The notes: generated from the sequence alone by a model not told the origin. Numbered from the stretch's first letter, positions 21,462-33,546 are shown. The stretch is 64,000 nt of DNA from Primulina eburnea (GCF_022965805.1 NC_133106.1:33035913-33099912); one strand, 5' to 3'. Numbers and translations are program-made.

Positions 21462-24259
21462 GTCACCGCACCAGGTCTGCCTACTCAGAGTTCCGCACCT
21501 CAGTCCCCTCATCATTAAGCTCACCTGCATCACACACGCCTAGTGAGTCTAAAGACTCAACACACCTGTATCAAGAATAACAAGTACATATACATAGCAC
21601 ACAGCAGTGAAAAATATCATACTCAACATATATTTCATGAACTTAAAAGCATAATGTAAACTTGTTTTGTAAAATCATATCGTGTCAAAACATGTCATCT
21701 CATGTCATCATATACGTAAACATGTCGTGTAAAATCGTGAAGTGTCAAAACAACTCATCGTTAATCATCATTCATCGTTTATCATTTATCGTTCATCATT
21801 CATGATTCATCATTCATCATTTATCTTTCGTCATTTATCCTTGGTGAATTCCGTTCATTAGAAGTGACTATCATACATCATATCATTTATGATGGATCCA
21901 TCATACGTAGAACCGCGGTACTCGGCGGCTGTCGGTCATCAGTGACAGGATCACCCATCCACTGTGCCTAGGCCTCATCATCAGCATTTACATATACGTC
22001 TTAACCATTTACATATACTTCGATAGCCACAACTAATTCCCATCATTCAAAATATTATCATTTTCATCACTTATAAAATTCTTGAATAAATGCAATTTTT
22101 CTTAAGTCCAAGCATGCGATGTATATCTTCATAAAATCTTAAAATCGTGATCACGATGCATGAACATTTAAAATATCATAAATTTGTGCTCAGGGCGCTG
22201 CCAGGACCAACATCCAACCCCAGATGCAAAATGACCATTTTGCCCCTGGAAACCCAAAAATTACCATTTTGCCCATAGACGTAAAATTTTACTTCTTTAA
22301 CATTTTCTTAATTCCATTGATTCTAACACGTCCCAAATAATTATTTAAGCTTACAAGAACTTTCCCATATTTTTATTTGGCTTAAATCTATGACTTTAAA
22401 ATTTATCTTTAAATATAACCTATTAATGCGTTTTAATCCCGAATTAAACCAAACCTTAGCATAAAATTCCCAAATTAAAAACTTAGACTTCTAATAATTA
22501 TTAAGCTTAATATAATTTTCCATAATTTTATTAAGCATAAATCTATGTGTTTCAATTAATTCTTTAATTAACGTTTCGTGCGGCGATTAAATCCCGGATA
22601 CAACCAAAACTCATTATTTTGATCCGAAACTTACCAAACTCCTTAAAACATCCCAAAACATATTTATAATCATTCCTAGATGTAATATCGAGTTCATTTT
22701 ATAACTTAATCCACTCGTTTTAAAACTTGCACTAGGGTCACGATTTTAACCCGAATCGACACGAAACTTAACCGAATTTTACCAAACTTAAAACATGACT
22801 TCACAACACCATACCAGATATGAATCCACCCAATTCGCACCCCTTAGAACCTTAAAAACCTTGCTGGTATGCTGCTGGAAATTTCAGAATATGCACGCCT
22901 CTACCTAGTGCACTAACCCTCATTTTATTTAGTTCCTAGCCAAGACCCGATGAACCAGCCATGACTCGGCTTCCCCTAGACCATCCTAGGACTCCTCTGG
23001 ACCCAAAGGAACCACGGCTACACCCCCAGGCACGAAGAACAGCTCACCCGATTGGTAATCACCTCATGCATCCTACACGACCAACTTCTTTCCCCGAACT
23101 CGAACGGCTTTGTGGCTCGTCCCAGCGCTAGCCGAGCCTTTCCAGACCGTGGTTCAGACCCCTCAGGGTCTGGTCCATGGCTTGGTATGGCCTAAGCAAC
23201 GCTGGTCCTTTCCACTTCACCGATCTACCCACTTTCGATCTAATAATCAAGAACCATGGACCACCCTTACTCGACGCGGTGTGGTCTTACTCGACGCGGT
23301 GTGGTCTTGTTTCCAGCCTACACTCCTCTCCTTGTCGGTGATAACATACCTCAAACTCACCCTTTGACAGTCCTTTGCACAAACAGGAGCAGAAAACGTG
23401 AGATGCCAAGAAGATGCAAACTTAAATCATGAAAACCAAAGCCATGAGAATTTGTCATGAAAATACCGAGCCGGGCATAAATAATACACACATGACAACA
23501 TATAACGACGTGAATGATGCAGAAATAATGATACAATGCGTGCCTGTTGATCTTTTATGCGAGAATGTTGAAGAGGAGAGCAATCGGAGAAGCCTCGGAT
23601 GTAGTTCTTTGCAAGAACAAGTGTAAACTAAAGCCTCACAGTTGGTGTATTAATAAAACCAAGAAGGCAGGTTTCTGAAAGTGAGGGGTGTCGGTTGGTG
23701 TGAAGGTGGTAGGGTTAAGGTTTGGTTAAGGAAGTAATGATATAAAATAATTTAGCTAACGGTCTCAATTTCTAATTGAAAAAAAAGAGTTAGAAGAGTT
23801 TTAAGTCCAATAAGCTTAAAAATAGGCTCATTAAATCCAAACACACTACCGAAAAATATTTCGTGTTGGAAAGTTTTTGAAAATATTAGCTGAACCCTCA
23901 AAAAGTCCCCCGATTCGATAAAATTTACGTACCACTAAAAATTAAAATCATGCGGTAAAAATATCCAATAAATCCCAATTCTTGAAAAATACCTTTAAAA
24001 TATTTTATATTAAATAATAAAAATTAATCATGTAATAAAAATAATTTTCTAGAAAATTTTCCGGTCCGGTCCCTGTTCCTCGTTCGAGTGCGAAAATGCA
24101 TCTAAAAACCCTAATGCATGAACTTTAAAATTTCATGAAATAATTACTACTATGTATTAAGTATGCATTAAAAAAATAATTAAACATATAATTTAAAATA
24201 AAATTCTAGATTGCATGCATTCAAATTACGAGAATTAAATTTTTGGACCTTACAATCAA

Positions 24260-24613
24260 ACTATTACAATCATCACAAATAAGCTATCAGTACCACACCA
24301 AAGCAAGCAAATAATACGAATAACAAACAACAATAAGTAAACACAACTCACACATATCAGTAAGTTCTCCACACAACAAAGATACAAAAAGTTCTCCACA
24401 AACATGCAGCATCGGCCTGGTACGATACATAGTCGCTCTTTTTCTTCATGCAGCATAGGCCTGGTACGTACGATATACATAGTTGCCAAAAGATCATGAG
24501 TTTATTAGTATATATGTAAATGGGGAATGCATGGATTATATAAAACTCTCTATTGCTGGCAAATCATGAGTTTCCAATCCATTCAAACCAAGAGTCTCGC
24601 AAATCTCTGGAGT
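24260..24613. other. intergenic sequence between two elements
   Basis: No gene. A ~17-base word CATGCAGCAT(C/A)GGCCTGG occurs twice (near 24404 and 24450). Confidence 0.5.
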
Positions 24614-24618
24614 CAAAT

Positions 24619-25097
24619 TTGTTGCAATTATTTTGTGGGCTCGCATAATTTAATTAATTGTACCTGAACAAGTTATCTAATAAATGACCCAATAAAATGA
24701 TCTAATTAATTATGGGTTTCCAAATTATTAAATAAATTGGTATGGTCCACTTTATGTGTAGAAACCCAGCCCAATTAGGTCTTCTATGATGCATGGGTTG
24801 AAGACTGTTAAGTTTATATAAGGTTATGGTCCCAAAGGCACTAAGAATATAACACATAATACATACGGCACATGTATTCTAGATCTCTCTCCTTCTCCCA
24901 TCATAGGCAAGAATAAGGTGGTCGATTCTCTGTTGTCTTGGAAGATCCATAATTCTGACGCTATATCAATCAATGGATTCTGGTATGTGTTTACTGTTAT
25001 TTATATTTTCTGATAATTCGACATGAATTCATGGCGTGTTGTGATATATGGATTTAATTACATGATTTATATATTTATTTTGTAAAATCTCCCAACA
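24619..25097 (+). repeat. 5' LTR of the old Copia element
   Basis: Starts TGTTGCAATTATTTTGTGGG and ends CTCCCAACA. TATA-like TTTATATAAG at ~24812-24821. Confidence 0.9.
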
Positions 25098-25099
25098 AG

Positions 25100-25111
25100 T
25101 GGTATCAGAAC
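25100..25111 (+). promoter_or_regulatory. primer binding site, initiator-Met tRNA type
   Basis: TGGTATCAGAAC, two bases after the LTR. Confidence 0.85.
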
Positions 25112-25319
25112 CACGTTCATGTTGAATTATTAGAATTTTGTTTATTGGTGGATCGAAACAGAAAATTTTGTGTTAAGAAATGAAATTTCAGGAATTTTGG
25201 TGTATGAAAAATTAGAAATCAACCGCGGTTGGAAATTCTCAACCGCTGATTTTCAACCGCTTATTCTTTAGATTTCAGCCGATTCATTTAAGAGACTTAT
25301 TTATTGCTAAACGACATTC

Positions 25320-26322
25320 TCTGACCGGTTGTATGCATTCAAAACCTTGAAGTCAACAATCTCACATCGATTCCAAGGAAGATGTGCATTTATCTCTCCT
25401 TCCCAGAAAGGAAGTTCAGAGACAGGTTTCATGATCTGATGATATATGCACAGTCGCCTAAAGAAGAAAACCTCAAGTAAAGAGCCTCAAATTTATGATA
25501 AGCAAAAGGAAGATTAAATGCGGACATTTATTGCTTATAAATATGAAAGCGACTTATCTGTTTCAGGAGCTCAGGTTTACGTTAACAGTACTTTCTGACC
25601 GTTAGATCTTTTAGCTATATCATCTGGGAGGAATGCAAGATATTCATAAGCAAGCTACACAACTCTAACATCGATTGAAAAAGTTTCTCAGCTTGCCTTC
25701 ATAGAGATCTTTGAGCGCTTTCACAGTCTACATTTTCCATTATCGCTCTTTTGAACGCAGCTCCACAGACACATATTTGATCATTTAAGGATCTTTTCGT
25801 GCTACCAAAACAATCTACTGTTCTATCAATAACCTGTGGTTATTTGATTAAAGTTTGGAAGTCTGGTGAACTAAAGGTTCTTAAAAATCCAGAAGTATAA
25901 AGTGATCACTAGGAGTTCCAAAACAGGCAATGGAATAAGTCCTGATTGGATTGGGCTGTTACAAACGTTTTGTAAAGTCAAAGTCTTTTAGTGGAATCCT
26001 TCCTACCAAAGGAAGAAAGGGTGACGTAGGAGTATTCAATCTCCGAACATCCATAAAAATATTGTGTCTCTTATCTTGTGCAAACTGTTATCTGTTATTC
26101 ATATCCTTGTTGTTTAGATTGTCAAATATTTAAGAAATATCTGTCAAAAGGAAGTGAACCGTCTTCCGCACACTTTAGTGGTTCACCTCTTTCGACCGTT
26201 TGAGAAAGGAGTTTTTCGAACCGCCTAAAAACGGTTGAAAATACATTTTAAATAAGAAAATGTGAAATAGTTCATTCACCCCCCCCCCCCCCCCCCCTCT
26301 TAACTCTTTCTCGATCCTAACA
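25320..26322 (+). repeat. Sirevirus-type LTR fragment (left limit approximate)
   Basis: Shares the block GGGTGACGTAGGAG...TCTCCGAACATCCATA with the LTR at 38963-40407 (near 40006). TATA-like TTATAAATA at ~25535. A run of 19 C occurs at 26279-26297. It ends CGATCCTAACA before a primer site (TAGTATCAGAGCA, 26325-26337). No matching 3' LTR is in the window. Confidence 0.7.
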
Positions 26323-26371
26323 ATTAGTATCAGAGCAGGATCTTCTCAAACATTGACATCTCTTGAATCAT

Positions 26372-26521
26372 ATGGCATCTTTCAATAAAATCCCTATGTT
26401 CTCCAAAGAAGACTATGATGATTGGAAAATTCGCATGCAGGCACATCTAGCAGCACAGGATGACGATATGTGGTTTGTAATTACTGATGGACCAATGAAG
26501 ATAATGAAAGCAAACACAGCT
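26372..26521 (+). pseudogene. Sirevirus/Copia gag, first 50 codons only
   Basis: The ATG at 26372 opens a frame reading FSKEDYDDWKIRMQAHL, the classic start of Copia gag in plants (a W..R...L pattern), and AQDDDMW soon after. Similarity stops at 26521, where unrelated sequence begins. It is a 5'-end fragment attached to the LTR and primer site just upstream and is not functional. Confidence 0.75.
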
Positions 26522-27646
26522 GTTGGTGTAGAATTTTGAATCTAAATAAATTCATGCTCTTTGGATCTAGAATTTTTCGATTTTTTTTTTTCATCCAAAA
26601 ATCAGATTTATTTTCGAATTTTTTTAAAAAAAATCGAAAATTTCGAATTTCCGATTTCTGGAATAGTGCCGCCGGATTTTGGGCCAATTGAACGTTTTCC
26701 GGCCACTTTTCGGCGGCTATTATTTGGGCGTTTTCTTACCCATATCTTGGCGCCCTTATTAGTATCATTTATTGCTCCCAAACCACCGCGACGTGATCGT
26801 ATTCGTGACCTGAATCTCGGACACTTTGGCAGCGCGAATTCAATCCGTTTTTGGAAGATTCTGATCGATTTATGGTAGATTTTTGGTCGGAGATGGTAGG
26901 GTATTGGTCGTCCGTTGTAAGGCGACTTCTGGTAACGGTCGCTGCCGAGTGGTATCGCTGGAGGAGGTGGCGGTGCCGATTTACGCGTTTAAGGTTAGAG
27001 TTTGGATTTTGGGATTGATTTTTGGGTTGAATTTAAGGCCTTATTTGGTTGTCCAAATTTTGAAATCCAGAATTTTAATCTTTTATTAAATTTTGACTTC
27101 CGCAATTCTGATTTGTGAAAATTAAATTCGACCATTTCAAAATTTAATTGCATGAAATAAAATTAATATGGAATTATTCATTATTTTATTGTCTTTGTTT
27201 ATTTCGATAAAATATTTGTTGAAGAATAATTATAAGGTGGAAAATTTTTTATTTCTTGAATATTTGGTCTCTATGCTTTATTTGGCCCAATTAAGGTAAA
27301 CTAAATTTTCTTGTGAAAATTTTAAGTTAAGTTGATATCTTGTATCTCAAATTTAGTTAAATTTGAACTACATGTTAATAAAGTGCTTTTTTGAGATATG
27401 TAGATATTGTTCAAGTTCAAAATAAATTGTGTTTCAATTTATGCGAAATATAGTCGGCTCAAAGGAAGACTATTTTTTGGCCAAATTTTAAACAGAATAG
27501 ATGATTTTAAAGTACATCTAGATCTATGCGGAAATTAATTGGCCCAAAAGAAGATTATTTTCTGGCCAGATTTTAGATTCAATATATCTTTTTCAAGTGC
27601 ATGTATATCTATGCGAAAAATAGCCGGCCCAAAGGAAGACTATTTT
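26522..27646. other. non-coding interior with ~84-bp tandem units
   Basis: No gene recognised. The last 200 bp (27441-27646) hold two and a half diverged units containing ATGCG.AA.T.....GGC.CAAA(G/A)GAAGA.TATT. Whether the stretch belongs to the old Copia interior or to another insertion cannot be decided here. Confidence 0.5.
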
Positions 27647-28250
27647 TGTAAGGTCCAGGAATTTAATTCACGTAACCTGACTGCATGCAATCTGGGATTT
27701 TATTTTAAATTATGTGTCTAATTATTTTATGCATTTTATGCAAAATTCATGCATTATAGGATTTAATTCTCAAAATTTTAAAAGTTCACTCATTAGGGTT
27801 TCTAGGTGCATTTCACGTTCGAACGAGGATCGGAGACCGGAGAAATTTCAGGAAAATTATTTTAATTACACGATTTATTTTTATAAATTAATTTAAAGCG
27901 TTTTTAAGTGCATTTTTCAAAAAATGAGAATTTTTGGTATTTTTACCCGCAAGATTTTAATTTTTAACGGTACGCAAATTTTATCGAATCGGGAGACTTT
28001 TTAAGGGTTCGACTATTAATTTCAAAACTTTTCAATACGAAATATTTTTCGGGAGTATGATTAGACTAATGGACCTATTTTTAAGCATATTAGGCTTAAT
28101 TAACTTTTTAAATTCTTAATTTTCAAATTTGAGGTCCATTATCTATTATGCAACCATTAATTAATTGATTAGCTATCTAATTATTATATAATAATTCCTT
28201 AACCTTCCATAACCCTCCACAACCGATGAATGCCCCTCACGTTCCCCTCC
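27647..28250 (+). repeat. 5' part of a Ty3 LTR, fused to gag
   Basis: Starts TGTAAGGTCCAGGAATTTAA and matches the reverse complement of 23640-24254 for ~600 bp. It then stops near 28250, where gag-coding sequence begins in mid-protein. The remaining ~2.4 kb of LTR, the primer site and the gag N-terminus are missing. Confidence 0.75.
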
Positions 28251-28260
28251 TTTCGTGCCT

Positions 28261-28794
28261 ATGATAGCAGGGGATGCCGTCCAGAAGCTGAGGCATTTTC
28301 TTGATGGACTGAGACCCACTCTCTGCCGGGACATCGTGCTGATGAGGCCGGCGAGTTATGATGAGGCCACTGCCTGCGCCTTTCAGGCAGAGCAGGCATT
28401 GCGAGACATTGACTATGAGATGCACAGAAAGAGACAACAGTCTCAGTCCAGTTCTCAGCCACAGAAGAGACAGTTTTCGGGGCAGCCGAGGCAGCAGGGG
28501 AAGCAGAGGCCCCAGGGACAGGGTAGGAGACCGCATCAGCAGCAGAGACCTCCTCAGGCGCCACGGGCGCCTAAGCCAGATGGTGGACAGTCGTGCACTC
28601 AGTGCAATAGGTTCCATTTCGGCGAGTGTCGGTGGGGAACATTCAAGTGCTTTGTTTGCGGACATGAGGGACATAAGGCGGCGGATTGCCCTAGGAACAA
28701 GGGCCCTACTACTGGCCGGGCTTATGTGATGCACGCCGAGGAAACGGAGGCAGCACCAGACTCGACACTGATTACCGGTAACCATTTTGTTTAA
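28261..28794 (+). pseudogene. C-terminal Gag with CCHC zinc knuckle, Tekay-like Ty3 element
   Basis: An open frame of about 178 codons to the stop at 28792-28794. The start is internal (LRHFLDGLRP is mid-gag). A long Q/P/R-rich linker follows, then CFVCGHEGHKAADCP, a perfect CX2CX4HX4C knuckle for RNA binding, and GRAYVMHAEE, typical of the gag-protease junction in Tekay and related elements. The frame ends shortly after TLITG, where the protease would start. A sequence G|GTAACC sits at this point and could be a splice donor, so the stop may lie inside an intron. A solo LTR is inserted 68 bases further on. It is a fragment without its N-terminus. Confidence 0.7.
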
Positions 28795-28862
28795 GGTTTT
28801 AATTTTTACATGATTGCTTGGGTTTAATGCTTGCTTGATGATTTACTTATTGGGATTGATAA

Positions 28863-30303
28863 TGTAGTAGCCCGAATTCCAAATTGGGTAATTAACGGAT
28901 TAATGGTGATTAAGAAGGTTTAATGTGTAATTTTGACCGTGGTCATGATCGGACGGACCGAAGATGGTTCGGTAGCACCGAAGGGTTCGGACGATCCGAA
29001 GTGGGTTCGGTGGATCCGATCATGAGGTGTCAAGAGTTGATCGACACGTCAGTTTACATGCAAGTTCGGATGATCCGAAGTGTAGGTTCGGTGGATCCGA
29101 TCATGAGGTGTCAAGAGCCGATGGACACGTAGGAGTTCGGACGTTCCGAAGTAGGTTCGGTGGATCCGAACATAGCCTATAAATAGTGCTCGGATTTCCT
29201 CATTTTGCATTGCAAATTCTTGAGTTGTGTCTCATATTTGAGAGGTTTGGAAGGTTTCTAGGGTTAGTTGTCGGTCGAGCGATAGCCAAGAGCTGCCAGG
29301 ATTGGTAGCGTAGCGACGCCTGAGTTACGAGGCAATCGACATCAAAGGGCTGTCGACGGACGAAGGTAAACCCTAAACCTTTGGTATTACTGGTTTTGCT
29401 AGTCGAGCATGGTAGTATTGTTCATTGGGTATGCTTTTGATGCGTAGGCTTGTTCTAGACCTGATTAGCGGTGTTGCGTAAGGCTAGGCTTGCTGTGATA
29501 GAGGTACGAAAGTACTATCCGAGATATCCTGGTCGAGTATACATCCTTATATGTGTTGCATGATTATGTGGTGCATTGATATATGTCATATGATGCATGC
29601 TATTATGTCACGTTTTATGATGCATGTTGCATTTCATGTTGAGCCGTATCTCCTTCGAGATAGCCTTTACTGTTGAGCTGTATCTCTTTCGAGATAAGCT
29701 ATATCTTGTGGGGCCGCTCAGCCCTGTCTTGTCTTGCGGACGCATGGACACCGAGAGTACACAGTGGCCGACGGGTCGGGAGAGCTTCGGTGATCCGGGA
29801 CATTTTTGGTCCACGTCTGTTCTTGTAGTGGATGCAGTGACCCAGAGGAGTACCGCGCGGCACTATCCACTTGGCGCCTCTAGACTGAGCATTTTGAGAT
29901 CCTTTGTTACTCCTGTTTCTTGACTACCCTGGTATCATATCATAGCATGTGCATTTCATATAGGCTTGTATACTCATGCTTTTGTACTGGGCGTTCTTAT
30001 CGCTCACGTCCTCGGTTTTGTTTATCTTGGACACCCCATTCCCACGGGGCAGGCCTCAGGTTGGACAGCTCAGGAAGAGCAGGAGGAGGACAGTGAGTGG
30101 CTGGTTGGTTTAATTTTCAGTACTATTCTTTTCGATATGGTTGTACCGTATATTTCATTTTAGTTCGAGTTGTTCTGGATTTCGATTGGGTTGTATAACT
30201 ATCGTTTGTTGGCCTTTTCCGCAATTATCTCTGATTGTTATTAATTAAGTTAGTTGCATGCTTAGTTCTTGATTAGTAGGTGATTCTGGAACGGGTCACT
30301 ACA
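28863..30303 (+). mobile_element. solo Ty3 LTR, 1441 bp, target duplication GATAA
   Basis: TGTAGTAGCCCGAATTCC at the start and GGGTCACTACA at the end, flanked by GATAA at 28858-28862 and 30304-30308. TATA box CCTATAAATAG at 29176-29186. A palindrome array sits directly upstream of the TATA. It has a late duplication of TATCTC(C/T)TTCGAGATA near 29650 and 29680. No internal domain. Confidence 0.9.
28945..29172. repeat. tandem ~85-bp units with TTCGGANNNTCCGAA palindromes
   Basis: Palindromes GTTCGGA(C/T)G(A/T)TCCGAAG at ~28986, 29066 and 29133, each followed by GGTTCGGTGGATCCGA. Spacer GATCATGAGGTGTCAAGAG is repeated twice. The array ends at the LTR's TATA box. Confidence 0.9.
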
Positions 30304-30308
30304 GATAA

Positions 30309-30639
30309 CCTTGAAGAAATTAGGATGCATGCTCTACCTAATTGGAATTAAGAATTTAATTGTTTGATCTGAGAATTTTAGGGACCCAATTGTAACAAAT
30401 AGGGGTGTTCAAACTTCAGATAAAACCGAAAAATCGAAAATCCAAACCGAAAAAACCGAACACTAAACCGAACCGAAAACCGAATGTTATAATTCGGATA
30501 TAAATGTTAGTGGGAGTGAGTAAATTAGAAAGTCAATATTGAGAAATATATATTGATGTTTATGTGTACGTATGTGCTGGTATAAATTTTATCATGTGGT
30601 AATCTCATTCGAATTTATAGAGAACATTGTTTAGATATT
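30309..30639. other. non-coding stretch, ACCGAAA-rich
   Basis: Begins with sequence that may continue the intron-like region interrupted by the solo LTR. Between 30420 and 30485 it is dominated by AAACCGAAAA words. No gene. Confidence 0.45.
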
Positions 30640-31080
30640 GTGAACATCATTAGAATGTTGGGCAGATATTTAATAAACCCGACATTGGATTATCAATCAG
30701 GTTATGCGGTACATAAAGTGAACTAAAGATTTTATGCTCACACATCGAAAATCTGACATTTGGAAATAGTTGGATATTTGAAATCCGAATAAAGTTGCGG
30801 AATTTTATCAACGTTAATGATCATTGGTCTAAGAAACCATTGAGGATCAATTGTGATAATAAAGCCGCTATATTATACTTAAAGAACAACTGAAACTTGT
30901 CGAAGTCAAAATATATTGATATGAAGTTTCCAGTTGGAAGGAAATAATTCAGAGTGGTTATGTGTCAATTGAGCATGTTATTGCAAACTCTATAATTGCG
31001 AATGTGTTTGTCATGGGTTGGCCACCCAAGATTTTTTGGGCATGTGACACACATTGGTGTTGTCCATATAGTTGATATGC
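30640..31080 (+). pseudogene. RNase H remnant of the old Copia element
   Basis: Frames around 30840-31080 read CDNKAAILYLKNN, SKYIDMKF and HVIANSIIANVF. These are the end of Copia RNase H (DN.AA, K.IDMK, HV....ADV.T). Several stops and at least one frameshift interrupt it. It lies 440 bases before the purine tract, so it belongs to the element bounded by the 24.6-kb and 31.5-kb LTRs. Confidence 0.7.
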
Positions 31081-31503
31081 CTGTACAATGAGAGTTTGTA
31101 TTCGGTTTAAGCATTGGCTCATTTGACATGATTTGAGTTTCTGTACAGACTAAGGTTTATTTGAATTACTCTGAAATAAAGTGATGACTTTCATTGTTGT
31201 TTAACATTTGGTTGAAAGTCTGTTATTGGACTCTTTGAGTCATTAAGAGGACCAGTTGGAAATACAGGTTTTATTCTGGGATCACATTTATGTATTTCCA
31301 TGTTACACATCCATACTTGATCTATGTTATTGATTATGCTAATATTGTGATCATTGATGGGTCTAGTGATTTTAAATGTAGCGATGAATGCTTTGGTTCG
31401 ATATTGGTATAATCGATAGACCAGATTGTTAAGGAATAATTTGGTTTAGACAGCAAGAGCTCAATACAGTTTTTGCATGTACAATATCCAGATAACTTAT
31501 GTG

Positions 31504-31518
31504 GCCCAAGTGAGAGAT
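31504..31518 (+). promoter_or_regulatory. polypurine tract of the old Copia element
   Basis: GCCCAAGTGAGAGAT directly before TGTTAGAATT of the 3' LTR; a typical Copia AAGTG.GAGA tract. Confidence 0.8.
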
Positions 31519-31991
31519 TGTTAGAATTATTTTGTGGGCTCACATAAATTAATTAATTATACCTGGACAAGTTATCTAATAAAGGACCCAATAAAATGAT
31601 CTAATTAATTATGAGTTTCCAAAGTATTAAATAAATTGGTATGGTCCACCTTATGTGTAGAAACCCAGCCCAATTAGGTCTTCTATGATGGGTTGAAGAC
31701 TGCTGAGGTTATATAAGGTTATGGTCCCCAAAGCACATAGAATATAACATAGAATACATACGGCACACGTATTCTAGATCTCTCTCCTTCTCCTATCAAA
31801 GGCAAGAATAAGGTGGTCGATTCTCTGTTGACTTGGAAGATCCATAACTCTGACGCTATATGAATCAATGGATTCTGGTATTTCTTTACTGTTATTTATA
31901 TTTTCTGATAATTCGACATGAATTCTTGGCGTGTTGTGATATATAGATTTAATTACATGATTTATAGATTTATTTTGTTAAATCTCCAACA
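31519..31991 (+). repeat. 3' LTR of the old Copia element
   Basis: Homologous to 24619-25097 along its length, with many substitutions and short indels (for example the loss of CATG near 31688). Confidence 0.9.
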
Positions 31992-31996
31992 AAATT

Positions 31997-32866
31997 ATCT
32001 AAAATAACGTCCCATTTGGCATCAACTCCACAAGACCATGGGTAACCATCTCTCTCATTTTGTCATCATTTTCATTTCTTATATTATAATATTTATAGAT
32101 ATATATGACAAGAAAGAACATGGATGATTTAATAAAATATAGCAATAGACATAAGATTTAAGAGTGTAAGAGGCAGCAAATATTTGTGTGGCAAGTCCAG
32201 TATTTACACACAACCTAGCTCCCTTTGATCTAATAGCACCATCCGATCCCTCCCTCAAATAGGAGAAATTAAAAGTTTTATTCCTATTGTTGTGATATCC
32301 CTTAGCCCGAAGAGTAAAAAAAATAAACATAGAAGAGCAAAATCACAAAGAGCTAAACATATATGACCAAAAAAAATTAAATTTTCTCGATATATTAAAA
32401 ACCTAATTTCTATATCAAAGTTTCTTTCCATTTTGTTAATCTTCATCAAGAGGGCCACGCATGAATTTCTTAGCGTATCTCCTTCAATTTATAGTATAGG
32501 CATATACAGAGCTAGAGGGCATATTATGACTAAACAAACTTAATTTGGATCTAATGTGGCTCTTTTCTAATTTCTTGAAATATCCCTTTTCTATTTTTAT
32601 TTTATTGGCATGTATTATTTTGATGTCAACTTTTGATATATTTGATTTGATATGCTACTTTTCTTATTTCCTAAAACACTAATCTTTCGTAATCTAGAAA
32701 AATACTACTCTTTCTAATATCAGTATTAATTTTCAATCTATATTAATTTTCAATCTATGTTACTGATCCCTTCATTCATATATTTATGCTTAACTATATT
32801 TTCACATATATTAAGAAAAGAAATTAACCGAAGTACCATCAGTGTACTCAGATCCAGCTCCGCCGC
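31997..32866. other. intergenic DNA downstream of the LEA-like ORF
   Basis: AT-rich. Minus-strand frames at 32079-32458 are open but show no family resemblance. The 3' untranslated region of the LEA-like gene probably lies in 32700-32866. Confidence 0.4.
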
Positions 32867-33259
32867 TCAACGCCTCGACTGCGCTTCGTCTGCCTTCCCA
32901 ACCAGTACCGTCTCTTTGATCTTCTCCGCCGTCTGCTTCGCCCGGTCTCCTACACTCTGTGCTGCGTCCGCCGCGCCATCCACCACCTTCTCGGTGTTCT
33001 CCTTCGCTCCATGAGCAACGCCCTTATAAGTCGTATCCGCCACATTCCCGGCAGCTTCCTTCGTCTTGTCCACAACCGTTGTCGCAACTCCCTTACCCCT
33101 TCCCTCCGCTTCGTGCGCTTTATCTTTCGCTCTGTCGGCCGCATCTCCGGCGGAGGTCTGACTCTTATTCTTTACCTCATTAGCCTTGAATCCGCAGCTC
33201 AAAACAATAACCCTTTTCCTGTGACTGTAGTCTCTGCGAGGAAGTCCACTAAAGCCCAC
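32867..33259 (-). CDS. LEA-like protein, 3' exon (start not resolved)
   Basis: An open frame of ~130 codons ending at 32867. From about residue 28 the sequence is an alternating Ala/Lys/Asp/Glu amphipathic repeat (AADRAKDKAHEAEG, VVDKTKEAAGN, AADAAQSVGDRAKQTAEKIK) typical of group 3/4 late-embryogenesis-abundant proteins. These protect membranes and proteins during desiccation and fold to helices on drying. The base composition is clearly GC-richer than the surroundings, supporting real coding sequence. However, no ATG lies in frame: the first codon here is GTG and an in-frame TGA lies just upstream. The initiating exon must lie further up the minus strand, joined by splicing, or the gene has lost its start. 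Possible acceptor AG dinucleotides occur around 33190-33215. Confidence 0.6.
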   Translation of the reverse strand: MGFSGLPRRDYSHRKRVIVLSCGFKANEVKNKSQTSAGDAADRAKDKAHEAEGRGKGVATTVVDKTKEAAGNVADTTYKGVAHGAKENTEKVVDGAADAAQSVGDRAKQTAEKIKETVLVGKADEAQSRR

Positions 33260-33546
33260 AGCGAAAGCTATTAATTCATGGATCCTTACCGCGGTAAAAA
33301 TTCATGTGTGGAACTCAAAATCCTCACACACGCATGCAGAAATTGAGGTGGCTTTTAATGCATTGCTTGGTTTAATTTAATTATACTGCCAAGTATGGAA
33401 CTCAAAATTCTCATTACCATTCAACAGAATTGTAATGCAAGAATTCTCTATTGAAATATATTGTATGAAGAAGGGGCGGATCTTCCACAGGTATAGGGCA
33501 TATTTATGTGTATAGATATTTCTTTATTTGTACATAGAATTATAGT

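Larger units (their letters stand above)
15552..24254 (-). mobile_element. ~3-kb solo Ty3 LTR split by a TR-GAG insertion
   Basis: Direct repeats ATCAA at 15547-15551 and 24255-24259 flank TGTAACGTC... and ...GGACCTTACA. Removing the nested element (15810-21461 and one GTCAC) leaves a single LTR of about 3.05 kb. On the minus strand it starts TGTAAGGTCCAAAAATTTAA, matching the LTR fragment at 27647, which precedes a gag on the plus strand. It shares the blocks around 22190-22260 with 62638-62710. No internal domain remains, so unequal recombination between two LTRs is inferred. The length is within the range known for Tekay/Del elements. Confidence 0.8.
24619..31991 (+). mobile_element. old Copia element carrying nested insertions
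   Basis: LTRs 24619-25097 and 31519-31991 are flanked by AAATT at 24614-24618 and 31992-31996. A tRNA-iMet primer site follows the 5' LTR and a purine tract precedes the 3' LTR. Its own coding region survives only as an RNase H remnant (30640-31080). The rest of the interior is occupied by a Sirevirus fragment, an unidentified stretch, a Ty3 LTR/gag chimera and a solo LTR. The LTRs show many substitutions and small indels, so this is much older than its passengers. Confidence 0.85.

Noticed and set aside
28237..28785. Long frames on both strands over the gag fragment
   Set aside because: Shadows caused by high GC and Q/R-rich coding; only the plus frame with the CCHC knuckle is real.
32079..32458. 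Two overlapping minus-strand frames near the LEA-like ORF
   Set aside because: No start context, no domain; overlapping frames in AT-rich DNA.
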